From Actinomycetota bacterium (GTDB lineage: Bacteria > Actinomycetota > Thermoleophilia > Gaiellales > Gaiellaceae), in contig VGCB01000124.1 in assembly GCA_016870235.1 (NCBI GenBank), positions 1 through 7,474 of the forward strand: 7,474 bases of DNA, written 5' to 3'. The first letter of the stretch is position 1. Every line of letters begins with the position of its first letter. Made by a program: the position numbers and the translations under genes. Positions 1-6,074 of this stretch are shown in pieces. The notes under the pieces were generated by a model that was not told the origin of the DNA, did no database searches, and saw only the letters and a list, made by a program, of their open reading frames with translations.

Positions 1-7
1 GAAACCC

Positions 8-28
8 TGCCGGGTCGCGATCCCGGCA
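8..28. other. GC-rich stem-loop just upstream of glgA
   Basis: A perfect 7-bp inverted repeat, TGCCGGG (8-14) and CCCGGCA (22-28), flanks a 7-nt loop (15-21). It ends 10 nt before the glgA ATG. There is no T-run after it, so it is not a classical intrinsic terminator on the plus strand. It could be a hairpin in the glgA leader, part of a terminator for an upstream gene, or part of an upstream coding region cut by the window edge. The loop lacks the TTCRA pattern of a tRNA T-arm. Confidence 0.35.
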
Positions 29-38
29 AGATGGGCCC

Positions 39-1412
39 ATGCGGATCCTCTTCGCCACGGCCGAGCTCGCGCCGGTCGCCGTCGTCGGTGGGCTCGCCTC
101 GGCGTCGGCGGGTCTCGTCGCCGAGCTCCGGCGGCAGGGGATGGACGTCGACGTCGTCATGCCGGACTACGGCGGGACCGCGCTCGACGACGAGACCGAG
201 CAGTCGCTCGACGTCCCCGACTGGGCAGGACCGGCGCGGGTCCGGCGAGGCGTCCACGCGACGGCCGGCCCGCTCTCGCTCGTCGAGCTTCCCGGGCTCG
301 CCCGCCCGCATCCCTACCTCCAGCCGGACGGCACCGGCTGGCCCGACAACGATCACCGGTTCCTCGCCTTCGCGCAGGCCGTGGCGGCGCTCTGCCGGCT
401 CGAGCGCCCCGACGTGCTCCACCTGAACGACTGGCACACGGCAGCGGCGCTCGCCGCGCTCGAGACCGCGCCGCCGACCGTCCTCTCGATCCACAACCTC
501 GCCTATCAGGGCACGTGCGATCCGGCCTGGCTCTTCCGGCTGGGTTCGCGGGCCGCCCTCTACGCGCGCCCGGAGGGCTGCAACCCGCTCGCCGGCGGGA
601 TCGCGCTCGCCGACGCCGTCGTCGCCGTCAGCCCGACCTACGCGCGCGAGATCGTCGAGCCGGAGCACGGCTTCGGCCTCGACGGGCTGCTGACCGAGCG
701 CCGCGACGTGCTCGTCGGGATCCGCAACGGGATCGACATCGACCTCTGGAACCCGGCGACCGATGCGCACCTGCCCGTGGCCTTCGGACCTGGCGACCTC
801 GGGATGCGGGCGTCGATTCGGGCCGCAGTCCACGAGGAGCTCGAGCTGCCCGACGACGGGCGCTCGCTCGCGGTGATGGTGACCCGGCTGACGTGGCAGA
901 AGGGCGTCGACCTCGTGCTGCCGCTCGTCCCGTACCTCGACGGGCTCCGCCTGCAGCTTGCCGTCCTCGGAGCAGGCGAGACGTGGCTCGCCGATGAGCT
1001 CCGACAGGCGGCCGCCGGGCGGCCGGAGGCGGTCGCCTTCGTCGAGGGCTACCACGAGGGGCTCGGCCGCCGGCTGCTCGCCGGAGCCGACCTCTTCCTG
1101 ATGCCGAGCCGGTTCGAGCCGTGCGGGCTGACGCAAATGCAGGCGATGCGCTACGGCGCGATCCCGGTCGTGACGCCGGTCGGAGGGCTCTGCGACACCG
1201 TCGTCGACGCCGACGCGCACCGCGGCGGCACCGGCTTCGTCGCTCGCGCCGCCGACTCGCTCTCCGTCCTCGACGCGCTGCACCGCGCTCTCCGCGGGAT
1301 CGAGAGGAAGGGGCCGAGGCAGAAGCTGCAGCGCCGGGGCATGAAGGCGGACTGGTCGTGGCGCGAGCCCGCGGCGCGCCACGTCGAGCTGTACCGGTCG
1401 CTCCTCCGCTGA
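39..1412 (+). CDS. glgA: Glycogen synthase, GT5 family, with variant N-terminal substrate motif
   Basis: Predicted 457-residue cytosolic glycosyltransferase that would move glucose from ADP-glucose to the non-reducing end of alpha-1,4-glucan. GT5 hallmarks are visible: N-terminal MRILFATAELAP, DWH (131-133), IHNLAYQG (151-158), AVSPTYAREI (195-204), NGIDIDLWNPATD (230-242), TRLTWQKG (282-289; R283 and K288 match E. coli R300 and K305), and SRFEPCGLTQ (357-366; E360 matches E. coli E377). The length is near the usual 470-480. The oddity is residues 15-19, VVGGL, where the family has KTGGL or KVGGL. The ADP-glucose-contacting lysine is valine here, and the next LADV reads LASA. The ATG at 39 is chosen because MRIL aligns with the family N-terminus and no in-frame start lies upstream. 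The ribosome site is weak. First of three genes for one pathway. GT5 membership is sure; the exact donor is less so. Confidence 0.9.
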   Translation: MRILFATAELAPVAVVGGLASASAGLVAELRRQGMDVDVVMPDYGGTALDDETEQSLDVPDWAGPARVRRGVHATAGPLSLVELPGLARPHPYLQPDGTGWPDNDHRFLAFAQAVAALCRLERPDVLHLNDWHTAAALAALETAPPTVLSIHNLAYQGTCDPAWLFRLGSRAALYARPEGCNPLAGGIALADAVVAVSPTYAREIVEPEHGFGLDGLLTERRDVLVGIRNGIDIDLWNPATDAHLPVAFGPGDLGMRASIRAAVHEELELPDDGRSLAVMVTRLTWQKGVDLVLPLVPYLDGLRLQLAVLGAGETWLADELRQAAAGRPEAVAFVEGYHEGLGRRLLAGADLFLMPSRFEPCGLTQMQAMRYGAIPVVTPVGGLCDTVVDADAHRGGTGFVARAADSLSVLDALHRALRGIERKGPRQKLQRRGMKADWSWREPAARHVELYRSLLR

Positions 1413-1447
1413 TGCTCGCGCGCCCCGGAGCCACCGCCTCCATCGAC

Positions 1448-1453
1448 TACGGT
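1448..1453 (+). promoter_or_regulatory. Candidate -10 element for leaderless glgC transcript
   Basis: TACGGT fits TANNNT and ends exactly 7 nt before the glgC ATG (1461), so transcription would begin at or beside the A of the start codon. The same 7-nt spacing occurs before two other genes here. No convincing TTGACA-like -35 is seen 16-18 nt upstream. It lies in the 48-nt gap after glgA, so it would make glgC-glgB transcribable without glgA. Confidence 0.5.
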
Positions 1454-1460
1454 TGGGGCG

Positions 1461-2690
1461 ATGGCGAAGGTTCTCGTGATGGTGCTGGCAGGAGGCGAGG
1501 GCAAGCGCCTCGCGCCGCTCACGAACGACCGCGCCAAGCCCGCCGTCGCGTTCGGCGGCTCCTACCGGCTGATCGACTTCGCGCTCTCGAACTTCGCCAA
1601 CGCCGGCTACCTGAAGATCGTCGTCCTCACGCAGTACAAGAGCCACAGCCTCGACCGGCACATCAGCCAGACATGGCGCCTCTCGACGATGCTCGACAAC
1701 TACGTGGCGCCCGTCCCCGCGCAGATGCGCCGCGGGCCGTTCTGGTTCAGCGGCTCCGCCGACGCGATCTACCAGAACCTGAACCTGATCGCGGACGAGC
1801 GGCCCGACTACGTCTGCGTCTTCGGCGCCGACCACATCTACCGCATGGACCCGCGGCAGCTGGTCGACCACCATCGCGAGACGGGTGCGGGCGTGACCGT
1901 GGCCGCGATCCCGGTCCCCATCGAGGAGGCGCAGGAGTTCGGCGTGATCGAGGCCGACGCGGCCGGGCGGATCGTGGGCTTCCACGAGAAGGTCGTCGGC
2001 CCGCCGACGATGCCCGGCGACCCGACGCGGTGCCTCGCCTCGATGGGCAACTACGTGTTCGACACGACGACGCTGATCGAGGCCGTGACGCCGCGGGGCG
2101 ACGACCTCAAGCGCCACGACATCGGCGGCGACGTGATCCCGGCGCTGACCGAGGAGGGCGTCGCGCGCGTGTACGACTTCTCGCTCAACGAGATCCCGGG
2201 CCAGGACGAGCGCGAGCGCGGCTACTGGCGCGACGTCGGGACGCTCGACGCCTACTTCGCCGCGAACATGGACCTGATCGACCCGCTGCCCGTCTTCAAC
2301 CTCTACAACGACCGGTGGCCGGTGTACACGCACCAGCCGCCGCTGCCGCCGGCGAAGGTGTCGGAGAGCCTCACGACCGGCGCCTCGCACGTGTGGTCGA
2401 GCCTGCTGTGTCAGGGGTCGATCGTCAGCGGCGCCGGCGTCGAGCGCTCGATCATCGGGCCGGGCGTGTTCGTCGACCAGCGCGCCCGCATCGCCGACTC
2501 GATCGTCTTCCCCGGCGTCCGGATCGGCGCCGGCGCGCGCCTTCGCCGCTGCATCGTCGACAAGAACGTCGTCGTGCCGTCCGGCGCGCGCATCGGGTTC
2601 GACGAGGAGGAGGACGCGGCCCGGTTCACCGTCAGCGCCGGGGGCGTGGTCGTGGTCGAGAAGGGGCGCGACCTCACGGCCGAGGCCTGA
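1461..2690 (+). CDS. glgC: Glucose-1-phosphate adenylyltransferase (ADP-glucose pyrophosphorylase)
   Basis: Predicted 409-residue cytosolic enzyme making ADP-glucose and pyrophosphate from ATP and glucose-1-phosphate, the committed step of bacterial glycogen synthesis. The N-terminal Rossmann-like nucleotidyltransferase domain carries GGEGKRLAPLTNDRAKPA (11-28), FGGSYRLIDFALSN (31-44), WFSGSADAIYQNL (95-107), GADH with metal-binding D124, and HEK (175-177), whose K177 matches the glucose-1-phosphate-binding lysine of FVEKP. The YWRDVGTLDAY motif follows, then a left-handed beta-helix of hexapeptide-like repeats from about residue 310. The sequence resembles actinobacterial GlgC, including YKSHSLDRHISQ (59-70). 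Ser34 stands where E. coli has the activator-binding Lys39. Actinobacterial relatives are usually activated by hexose phosphates, so allosteric control is likely, but that is inference. ATG 1461 is supported by homology and by the -10 at 1448. Confidence 0.97.
   Translation: MAKVLVMVLAGGEGKRLAPLTNDRAKPAVAFGGSYRLIDFALSNFANAGYLKIVVLTQYKSHSLDRHISQTWRLSTMLDNYVAPVPAQMRRGPFWFSGSADAIYQNLNLIADERPDYVCVFGADHIYRMDPRQLVDHHRETGAGVTVAAIPVPIEEAQEFGVIEADAAGRIVGFHEKVVGPPTMPGDPTRCLASMGNYVFDTTTLIEAVTPRGDDLKRHDIGGDVIPALTEEGVARVYDFSLNEIPGQDERERGYWRDVGTLDAYFAANMDLIDPLPVFNLYNDRWPVYTHQPPLPPAKVSESLTTGASHVWSSLLCQGSIVSGAGVERSIIGPGVFVDQRARIADSIVFPGVRIGAGARLRRCIVDKNVVVPSGARIGFDEEEDAARFTVSAGGVVVVEKGRDLTAEA
2682..2685 (+). 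promoter_or_regulatory. Ribosome binding site for glgB inside the end of glgC
   Basis: GAGG lies in the last codons of glgC, 8 nt before the glgB GTG at 2694. It supports GTG as the start and suggests that ribosomes finishing glgC reinitiate on glgB. No TANNNT element sits at the leaderless distance here, unlike the glgC start. Confidence 0.5.
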
Positions 2691-2693
2691 TCC

Positions 2694-4568
2694 GTGTCGC
2701 CGATCCTCCTCGGCGACGTCGACCTCCACCTCTTCAACGAGGGGACGCACGCGGAGCTGTACCGGCGGCTCGGCGCGCACGTCCGTCGCCAGGGCGGGGT
2801 CGACGGCGCCGTCTTCGGGGTCTGGGCGCCGAACGCGACCGCCGTGCGGGTGGGCGGCGACTGGAACGGCTGGACCGGCGACGCGCTCGAGCCGGTGGGC
2901 ACGTCGGGGATCTGGGAGGGCTTCGTCCCGGGCGTCGCCGCGGGCCACCGCTACAAGCTCCGGATCGCGATTCGGGACGGGCAGGAGCTCGAGAAGGCCG
3001 ATCCCTTCGCCCGCCATGCGGAGCTGCCGCCGGGGAACGCGTCGATCGTGGCGCAGTCCCGCCACGTCTGGGCCGACGACGAATGGCTGCGCGAGCGCGC
3101 CGCGCGCCAGGCTGCGGGCCGGCCGCTCTCGATCTACGAGGTGCACCTCGGCTCGTGGCGCCGTGTGCCGAAGGAGGGCGACCGGCCGCTCGGCTACCGC
3201 GAGCTCGCGCCGCTCCTCGCCGACCACTGCCAGTCGCTCGGGTTCACCCACGTCGAGCTGCTGCCGGTGATGGAGCATCCGTTCGAGGGCTCCTGGGGCT
3301 ACCAGGTCACCGGCTTCTTCGCGCCGACGGCGCGCCACGGCGACCCCGACGACTTCCGCTGGCTCGTCGACCACCTGCACCAGCGCGGCGTCGGCGTCAT
3401 CCTCGACTGGGTTCCCGCGCACTTCCCCGACGACCCGCACGGGCTTGCCCGCTTCGACGGCACGGCCCTGTACGAGCACGAGGATCCGCGCGAGGGCCGA
3501 CACCCCGATTGGGGCACCCTGATCTTCGACTACGGCCGTCGCGAGGTCGCGTCGTTCCTCGTCTCGAGCGCCGCGTTCTGGCTCGACGAGCTCCATGTCG
3601 ACGGCCTCCGCGTCGACGCCGTCGCCTCGATGCTGTACCGCGACTACTCGCGTGCGCCCGGGGAGTGGGTGCCGAACGTGGACGGCGGTCGCGAGAACCT
3701 GGAGGCGGCGGCGTTCCTGCGTCGCTGTACCGACACGCTTCGCGCGCGTCACCCCGAGGCGCTCCTGATCGCGGAGGAGTCGACCGCCTGGCCGGGCGTG
3801 ACCGCGCCGACAGCGAGCGGCGGGCTCGGGTTCACGCACAAGTGGGACATGGGCTGGATGCACGACACGCTCGGGTACCTGGCCCGCGAGCCCGTGCACC
3901 GCCGCTGGCACCAGAGCGACCTCACGTTCCGCGGCGTCTACCTCGGCAGCGAGCGCTGGGTGCTGCCGCTCTCGCACGACGAGGTCGTCCACGGCAAGGG
4001 CTCGCTGCTCCGCAAGATGCCCGGCGACCCGTGGCAGCAGCGGGCGAACCTGCGGCTCCTCCTCGGCCACCAGTGGGGGAGCCTCGGCGCCAAGCTCCTC
4101 TTCATGGGCGGCGAGATCGGCCAGCTGCGCGAGTGGGATCACATGACGAGCGTCGACTGGCATCTGCTCGACGACCCGGCGCACGCCGGGATCGCGGAGT
4201 GGGTGCGGCGGCTGAATGCGCTCTACGGCTCGCACCCGTCGCTCGCCGACGACCCGGGCTCGTTCGCCTGGATCGCCTGCGACGACGCCGAGCACAGCGT
4301 TCTCGCCTGGAGCAGGACGTCGTCCGGCGGCGAGGCGACCACGATCTGGGTGGCGAGCTTCACGCCGGAGCCGCGGGAGGGGTACCGCGTCGGCGCGCCG
4401 GCGCCCGGCACGTGGCGCCTGCTCCTGAACGGCGATGACGTCACGGTCGGCGGCAGCGGCCACCCGGTGGTCGAGACAGCCGTCGCGGAGGAGATCGCCT
4501 GGGACGGCCGTGCGCAGTCTGTCTCGATCGCGCTGCCGCCACTCGCCGTCCTCGTGTACGGCCAGTAG
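2694..4568 (+). CDS. glgB: 1,4-alpha-glucan branching enzyme, GH13 (GlgB)
   Basis: Predicted 624-residue cytosolic enzyme that cleaves an alpha-1,4-glucan chain and rejoins it as an alpha-1,6 branch. A CBM48 domain comes first (about 20-125: VFGVWAPNATAV, GDWNGW, YKLRI). The GH13 barrel follows (about 145-510) with DWVPAHFP (238-245), GLRVDAVASML (304-314; nucleophile D308, R306), IAEEST (359-364; acid/base in E361-E362) and LSHDEVVHGKGSL (426-438; D429). A C-terminal beta domain ends in LPPLAVLVYGQ. All catalytic residues are present. It is shorter than the roughly 730-residue E. coli enzyme because it enters the CBM48 domain almost directly and lacks the extra N1 domain, a normal variant. 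The GTG start is 3 nt after the glgC stop, which implies coupled translation and a shared transcript. Confidence 0.96.
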   Translation: MSPILLGDVDLHLFNEGTHAELYRRLGAHVRRQGGVDGAVFGVWAPNATAVRVGGDWNGWTGDALEPVGTSGIWEGFVPGVAAGHRYKLRIAIRDGQELEKADPFARHAELPPGNASIVAQSRHVWADDEWLRERAARQAAGRPLSIYEVHLGSWRRVPKEGDRPLGYRELAPLLADHCQSLGFTHVELLPVMEHPFEGSWGYQVTGFFAPTARHGDPDDFRWLVDHLHQRGVGVILDWVPAHFPDDPHGLARFDGTALYEHEDPREGRHPDWGTLIFDYGRREVASFLVSSAAFWLDELHVDGLRVDAVASMLYRDYSRAPGEWVPNVDGGRENLEAAAFLRRCTDTLRARHPEALLIAEESTAWPGVTAPTASGGLGFTHKWDMGWMHDTLGYLAREPVHRRWHQSDLTFRGVYLGSERWVLPLSHDEVVHGKGSLLRKMPGDPWQQRANLRLLLGHQWGSLGAKLLFMGGEIGQLREWDHMTSVDWHLLDDPAHAGIAEWVRRLNALYGSHPSLADDPGSFAWIACDDAEHSVLAWSRTSSGGEATTIWVASFTPEPREGYRVGAPAPGTWRLLLNGDDVTVGGSGHPVVETAVAEEIAWDGRAQSVSIALPPLAVLVYGQ

Positions 4569-4571
4569 TCT
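4566..4571 (+). promoter_or_regulatory. Candidate -10 element for leaderless AI-2E family gene
   Basis: TAGTCT fits TANNNT, overlaps the glgB stop codon (TAG 4566-4568), and ends 7 nt before the ATG at 4579, the same geometry as for glgC and the DUF454 gene. The GGCGGG run directly abutting the ATG is too close to act as a normal ribosome site. No clear -35 is seen. Confidence 0.45.
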
Positions 4572-4578
4572 CGGCGGG

Positions 4579-5664
4579 ATGGAGGAGCGGCGCATCTCGT
4601 TCCGCCCGCGGGCGGTGCTCTCGGTGCTCGGGGTCGTCGTCGGCTCGGCGATCGTGCTGTGGACGATCTGGGTCACGAAGTCCGTCCTGATCTGGGCGCT
4701 GATCGCGCTGTTCCTCGCGATGGCGCTGAACCCGGCGGTCGACTGGGTCATGGAGCGCGGCGTCAGGCGCCGCGGGATCGCGGTCGGGATCGTCTACGTG
4801 GCGACCCTGGCGGTGATCGCGGGCATCAGCGCCACGTTCATCCCGACGCTCGTCACCGAGGTCCAGGACTTCGTCGACGCCGTCCCCGGGTACGTCGACG
4901 ACCTGACGCAGGGGAAGGGCAAGCTCGGCTTCCTCGAGCGCGAGTTCGCAATCGTCGAGAAGGTGCGGGAGGCCGTTGAGAAGAGCGGCGCCGCCGGCGT
5001 GCTGGGCCTGTCGACGACCGCGCTCTCGATCACGAAGAGCATCCTCACGGCGGTCGTGGCGGTGATCACGATCGCCTTCCTCACGCTCTTCATGCTGCTC
5101 GAGGGCCCCGCGTGGGCGGAGCGGGTGTTCTCGCTCTTCCCGCCCCAGTCGCAGCCTCGGTGGCGGAAGGTGGGACACGACATCTACCGCACGGTCGGCG
5201 GCTACGTGACCGGCAACCTCACCATCAGCCTCATCGCCGGTGTCGTCTCGACGATCGTCCTGCTCGTCCTCGGCGTCCAGTACGCGGTCGCCCTCGGCCT
5301 CCTCGTCGCGATCCTCGACCTGATCCCGCTGGCGGGCGCGACGATCGCGGCCGTGATCGTCTCCACGATCGGCTTCCTCGACTCGCTGACGGCGGGGATC
5401 GTGCTCGTGATCTTCTTCGTGATCTACCAGCAGCTCGAGAACCACGTGCTGCAGCCCCTCGTCTACGGGAGGACGGTGAAGCTGTCGCCGCTCGTCGTGC
5501 TCGTCGCCGTCCTCGTCGGTGCGGAGCTCGCCGGCGTGATCGGCGCCCTCGGGGCGATCCCGATCGCGGGCTCGCTGCAGGTGCTGATCGTCGACTTCCT
5601 CGACAACCGGAGGGCGAAGCTCCAGACCGGGGAGCCCGGGCCCGCGAGCGACGGCCTCGACTGA
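4579..5664 (+). CDS. AI-2E/PerM (UPF0118) family membrane transporter
   Basis: Predicted 361-residue multi-pass inner-membrane protein. Hydrophobic segments lie at about 12-32, 35-50, 67-89, 153-174, 214-232, 235-262, 271-284 and 303-338. A hydrophilic loop at about 91-150 sits between the third and fourth, as usual for this family. Family motifs are visible: NPAVDWVMERGVRR (51-64), LDLIPLAGATIAA (246-258) and the C-terminal NHVLQPLVYGRTVKLSPL (288-305). Members include E. coli TqsA (AI-2 export) and Na+/H+ antiporter-like proteins, so the substrate cannot be named from sequence. The reading frame opens at 4435, but ATG 4579 is preferred because the upstream 48 residues are arginine/serine-rich, overlap glgB and resemble no family N-terminus. 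It follows glgB by 10 nt, probably with its own promoter. Confidence 0.93.
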   Translation: MEERRISFRPRAVLSVLGVVVGSAIVLWTIWVTKSVLIWALIALFLAMALNPAVDWVMERGVRRRGIAVGIVYVATLAVIAGISATFIPTLVTEVQDFVDAVPGYVDDLTQGKGKLGFLEREFAIVEKVREAVEKSGAAGVLGLSTTALSITKSILTAVVAVITIAFLTLFMLLEGPAWAERVFSLFPPQSQPRWRKVGHDIYRTVGGYVTGNLTISLIAGVVSTIVLLVLGVQYAVALGLLVAILDLIPLAGATIAAVIVSTIGFLDSLTAGIVLVIFFVIYQQLENHVLQPLVYGRTVKLSPLVVLVAVLVGAELAGVIGALGAIPIAGSLQVLIVDFLDNRRAKLQTGEPGPASDGLD

Positions 5665-5687
5665 CGTTGGAGACGGGACGGACGGGC

Positions 5688-5900
5688 CTACAGCACGATG
5701 CGGGCCACGAGGTCGAGCGGACAGCCGGCCTGAACGAGCGAGCGGCTGACGCCCAGCTCGGCGCTCGAGCCGGCGAGCATCCACGACATCTCCTCGCTGA
5801 ACCCGAGCTTGCCGAACTGCTCGGCCCGCCACCGGAACACCCGCGTGTCCTCGGCAGAGCCGCCGTGGTCGGACTGCGTGCTCTCGGTGATCGTCGCCAT
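5688..5900 (-). CDS. Small conserved-looking protein of unknown function (70 aa)
   Basis: I cannot assign a function. The 70-residue product has a polar, probably disordered start (1-18), then an amphipathic stretch RVFRWRAEQFGKLGF (20-34), a helix-like segment with SWMLA (39-43), and a C-terminal QAGCPLDLVARIVL (57-70). The pattern W-R...L-GF...A...L...GC-P...A..I-L is one I recall from many short actinobacterial hypothetical proteins, which supports a real gene. No signal peptide or membrane segment is seen. The ATG at 5900 is preceded by a good ribosome site (5911-5917) and a 5-bp hairpin (5923-5937) in the presumed leader. It converges on the AI-2E family gene with a 23-bp gap and diverges from the DUF454 gene. 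A paired regulatory role with either neighbour is only speculation. Confidence 0.72.
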   Translation of the reverse strand: MATITESTQSDHGGSAEDTRVFRWRAEQFGKLGFSEEMSWMLAGSSAELGVSRSLVQAGCPLDLVARIVL

Positions 5901-5910
5901 GACCGATCCG

Positions 5911-5917
5911 CCTTTCC
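5911..5917 (-). promoter_or_regulatory. Ribosome binding site of the 70-aa minus-strand gene
   Basis: On the minus strand this reads GGAAAGG, 10 nt before the ATG at 5900. It is one of the clearest Shine-Dalgarno-like sites in the window and fixes the start. It also marks this gene as having a leader, in contrast to the three leaderless-looking genes on the plus strand. Confidence 0.6.
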
Positions 5918-5922
5918 GTCGG

Positions 5923-5937
5923 AGGGCTCGACGCCCT
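5923..5937 (-). other. Short hairpin in the leader of the 70-aa gene
   Basis: AGGGC (5923-5927) and GCCCT (5933-5937) form a 5-bp stem with a 5-nt loop. On the minus strand it lies just upstream of the GGAAAGG ribosome site. It may affect translation or be chance. As a plus-strand terminator it is too short and followed by only three T's. Confidence 0.25.
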
Positions 5938-5945
5938 TTCCCACT

Positions 5946-5976
5946 ACAACGACTGGGACGGCGAATCGGTCGTTGT
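5946..5976. promoter_or_regulatory. Inverted repeat in divergent intergenic region, candidate operator
   Basis: ACAACGAC (5946-5953) and GTCGTTGT (5969-5976) are perfect inverted 8-mers separated by 15 bp. Half-site centres are 23 bp apart, about two helical turns, which suits a dimeric regulator. It lies between the divergent 70-aa and DUF454 genes (5901-6074), in lower-GC sequence. A CGAATCG repeat at 5962-5968 and 5987-5993 overlaps the right half. A weak plus-strand promoter, TTGTGT (5973-5978) with TACGTT (5995-6000) at 16-bp spacing, would start inside or just after the dyad. Confidence 0.35.
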
Positions 5977-6061
5977 GTTGGCGCTACGAATCGTTACGTT
6001 CGGGTAAGGGAATGTGAGCGGCTTGCGGGGGAGTACGGAGGCGGCGCCGGGCCGGCCGGGC

Positions 6062-6067
6062 TACCGT
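6062..6067 (+). promoter_or_regulatory. Candidate -10 element for leaderless DUF454 gene
   Basis: TACCGT fits TANNNT and ends exactly 7 nt before the ATG at 6075. No Shine-Dalgarno-like sequence lies between them, consistent with a leaderless mRNA. The -35 region is not recognisable. Confidence 0.5.
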
Positions 6068-6074
6068 CGGCTCC

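Noticed and set aside
9..27. T-arm-like stem-loop suggesting a tRNA 3' end at the left edge
   Set aside because: The loop does not match TTCRANY and no CCA or acceptor-stem context follows.
628..1443. Minus-strand 271-codon open frame opposite glgA
   Set aside because: Arg/Ala/Ser-rich shadow with no recognisable motif and no start signal.
1121..4438. Plus-strand 1105-codon open frame across glgA, glgC and glgB
   Set aside because: It is a stop-free shadow frame of high-GC genes: Arg/Ala/Pro-rich, no motifs, and it overlaps three well-supported enzymes.
4435..4578. Upstream start that would add 48 residues to the AI-2E family protein
   Set aside because: The extra residues are Arg/Ser-rich, lie inside glgB and are not family-like. 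ATG 4579 has a -10 at the leaderless distance.
4579..5664. Quorum-sensing autoinducer-2 exporter role
   Set aside because: The family name comes from one E. coli member. Other members have different roles, and no luxS or lsr gene is in the window.
4441..5832. Minus-strand 463-codon open frame opposite the AI-2E family gene
   Set aside because: Composition is Arg/Asp/His-rich with no domain pattern, and it is antisense to a membrane protein with clear family motifs. It arises from third-position GC bias.
5923..5937. Intrinsic terminator for plus-strand transcription
   Set aside because: Only a 5-bp stem with three T's after it, and it lies more than 250 bp past the AI-2E family stop.
6012..6017. 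ATGTGA start-stop minimal reading frame in the DUF454 leader
   Set aside because: The AAGGGA just before it is too close to act as a ribosome site, and such six-base matches are common by chance.
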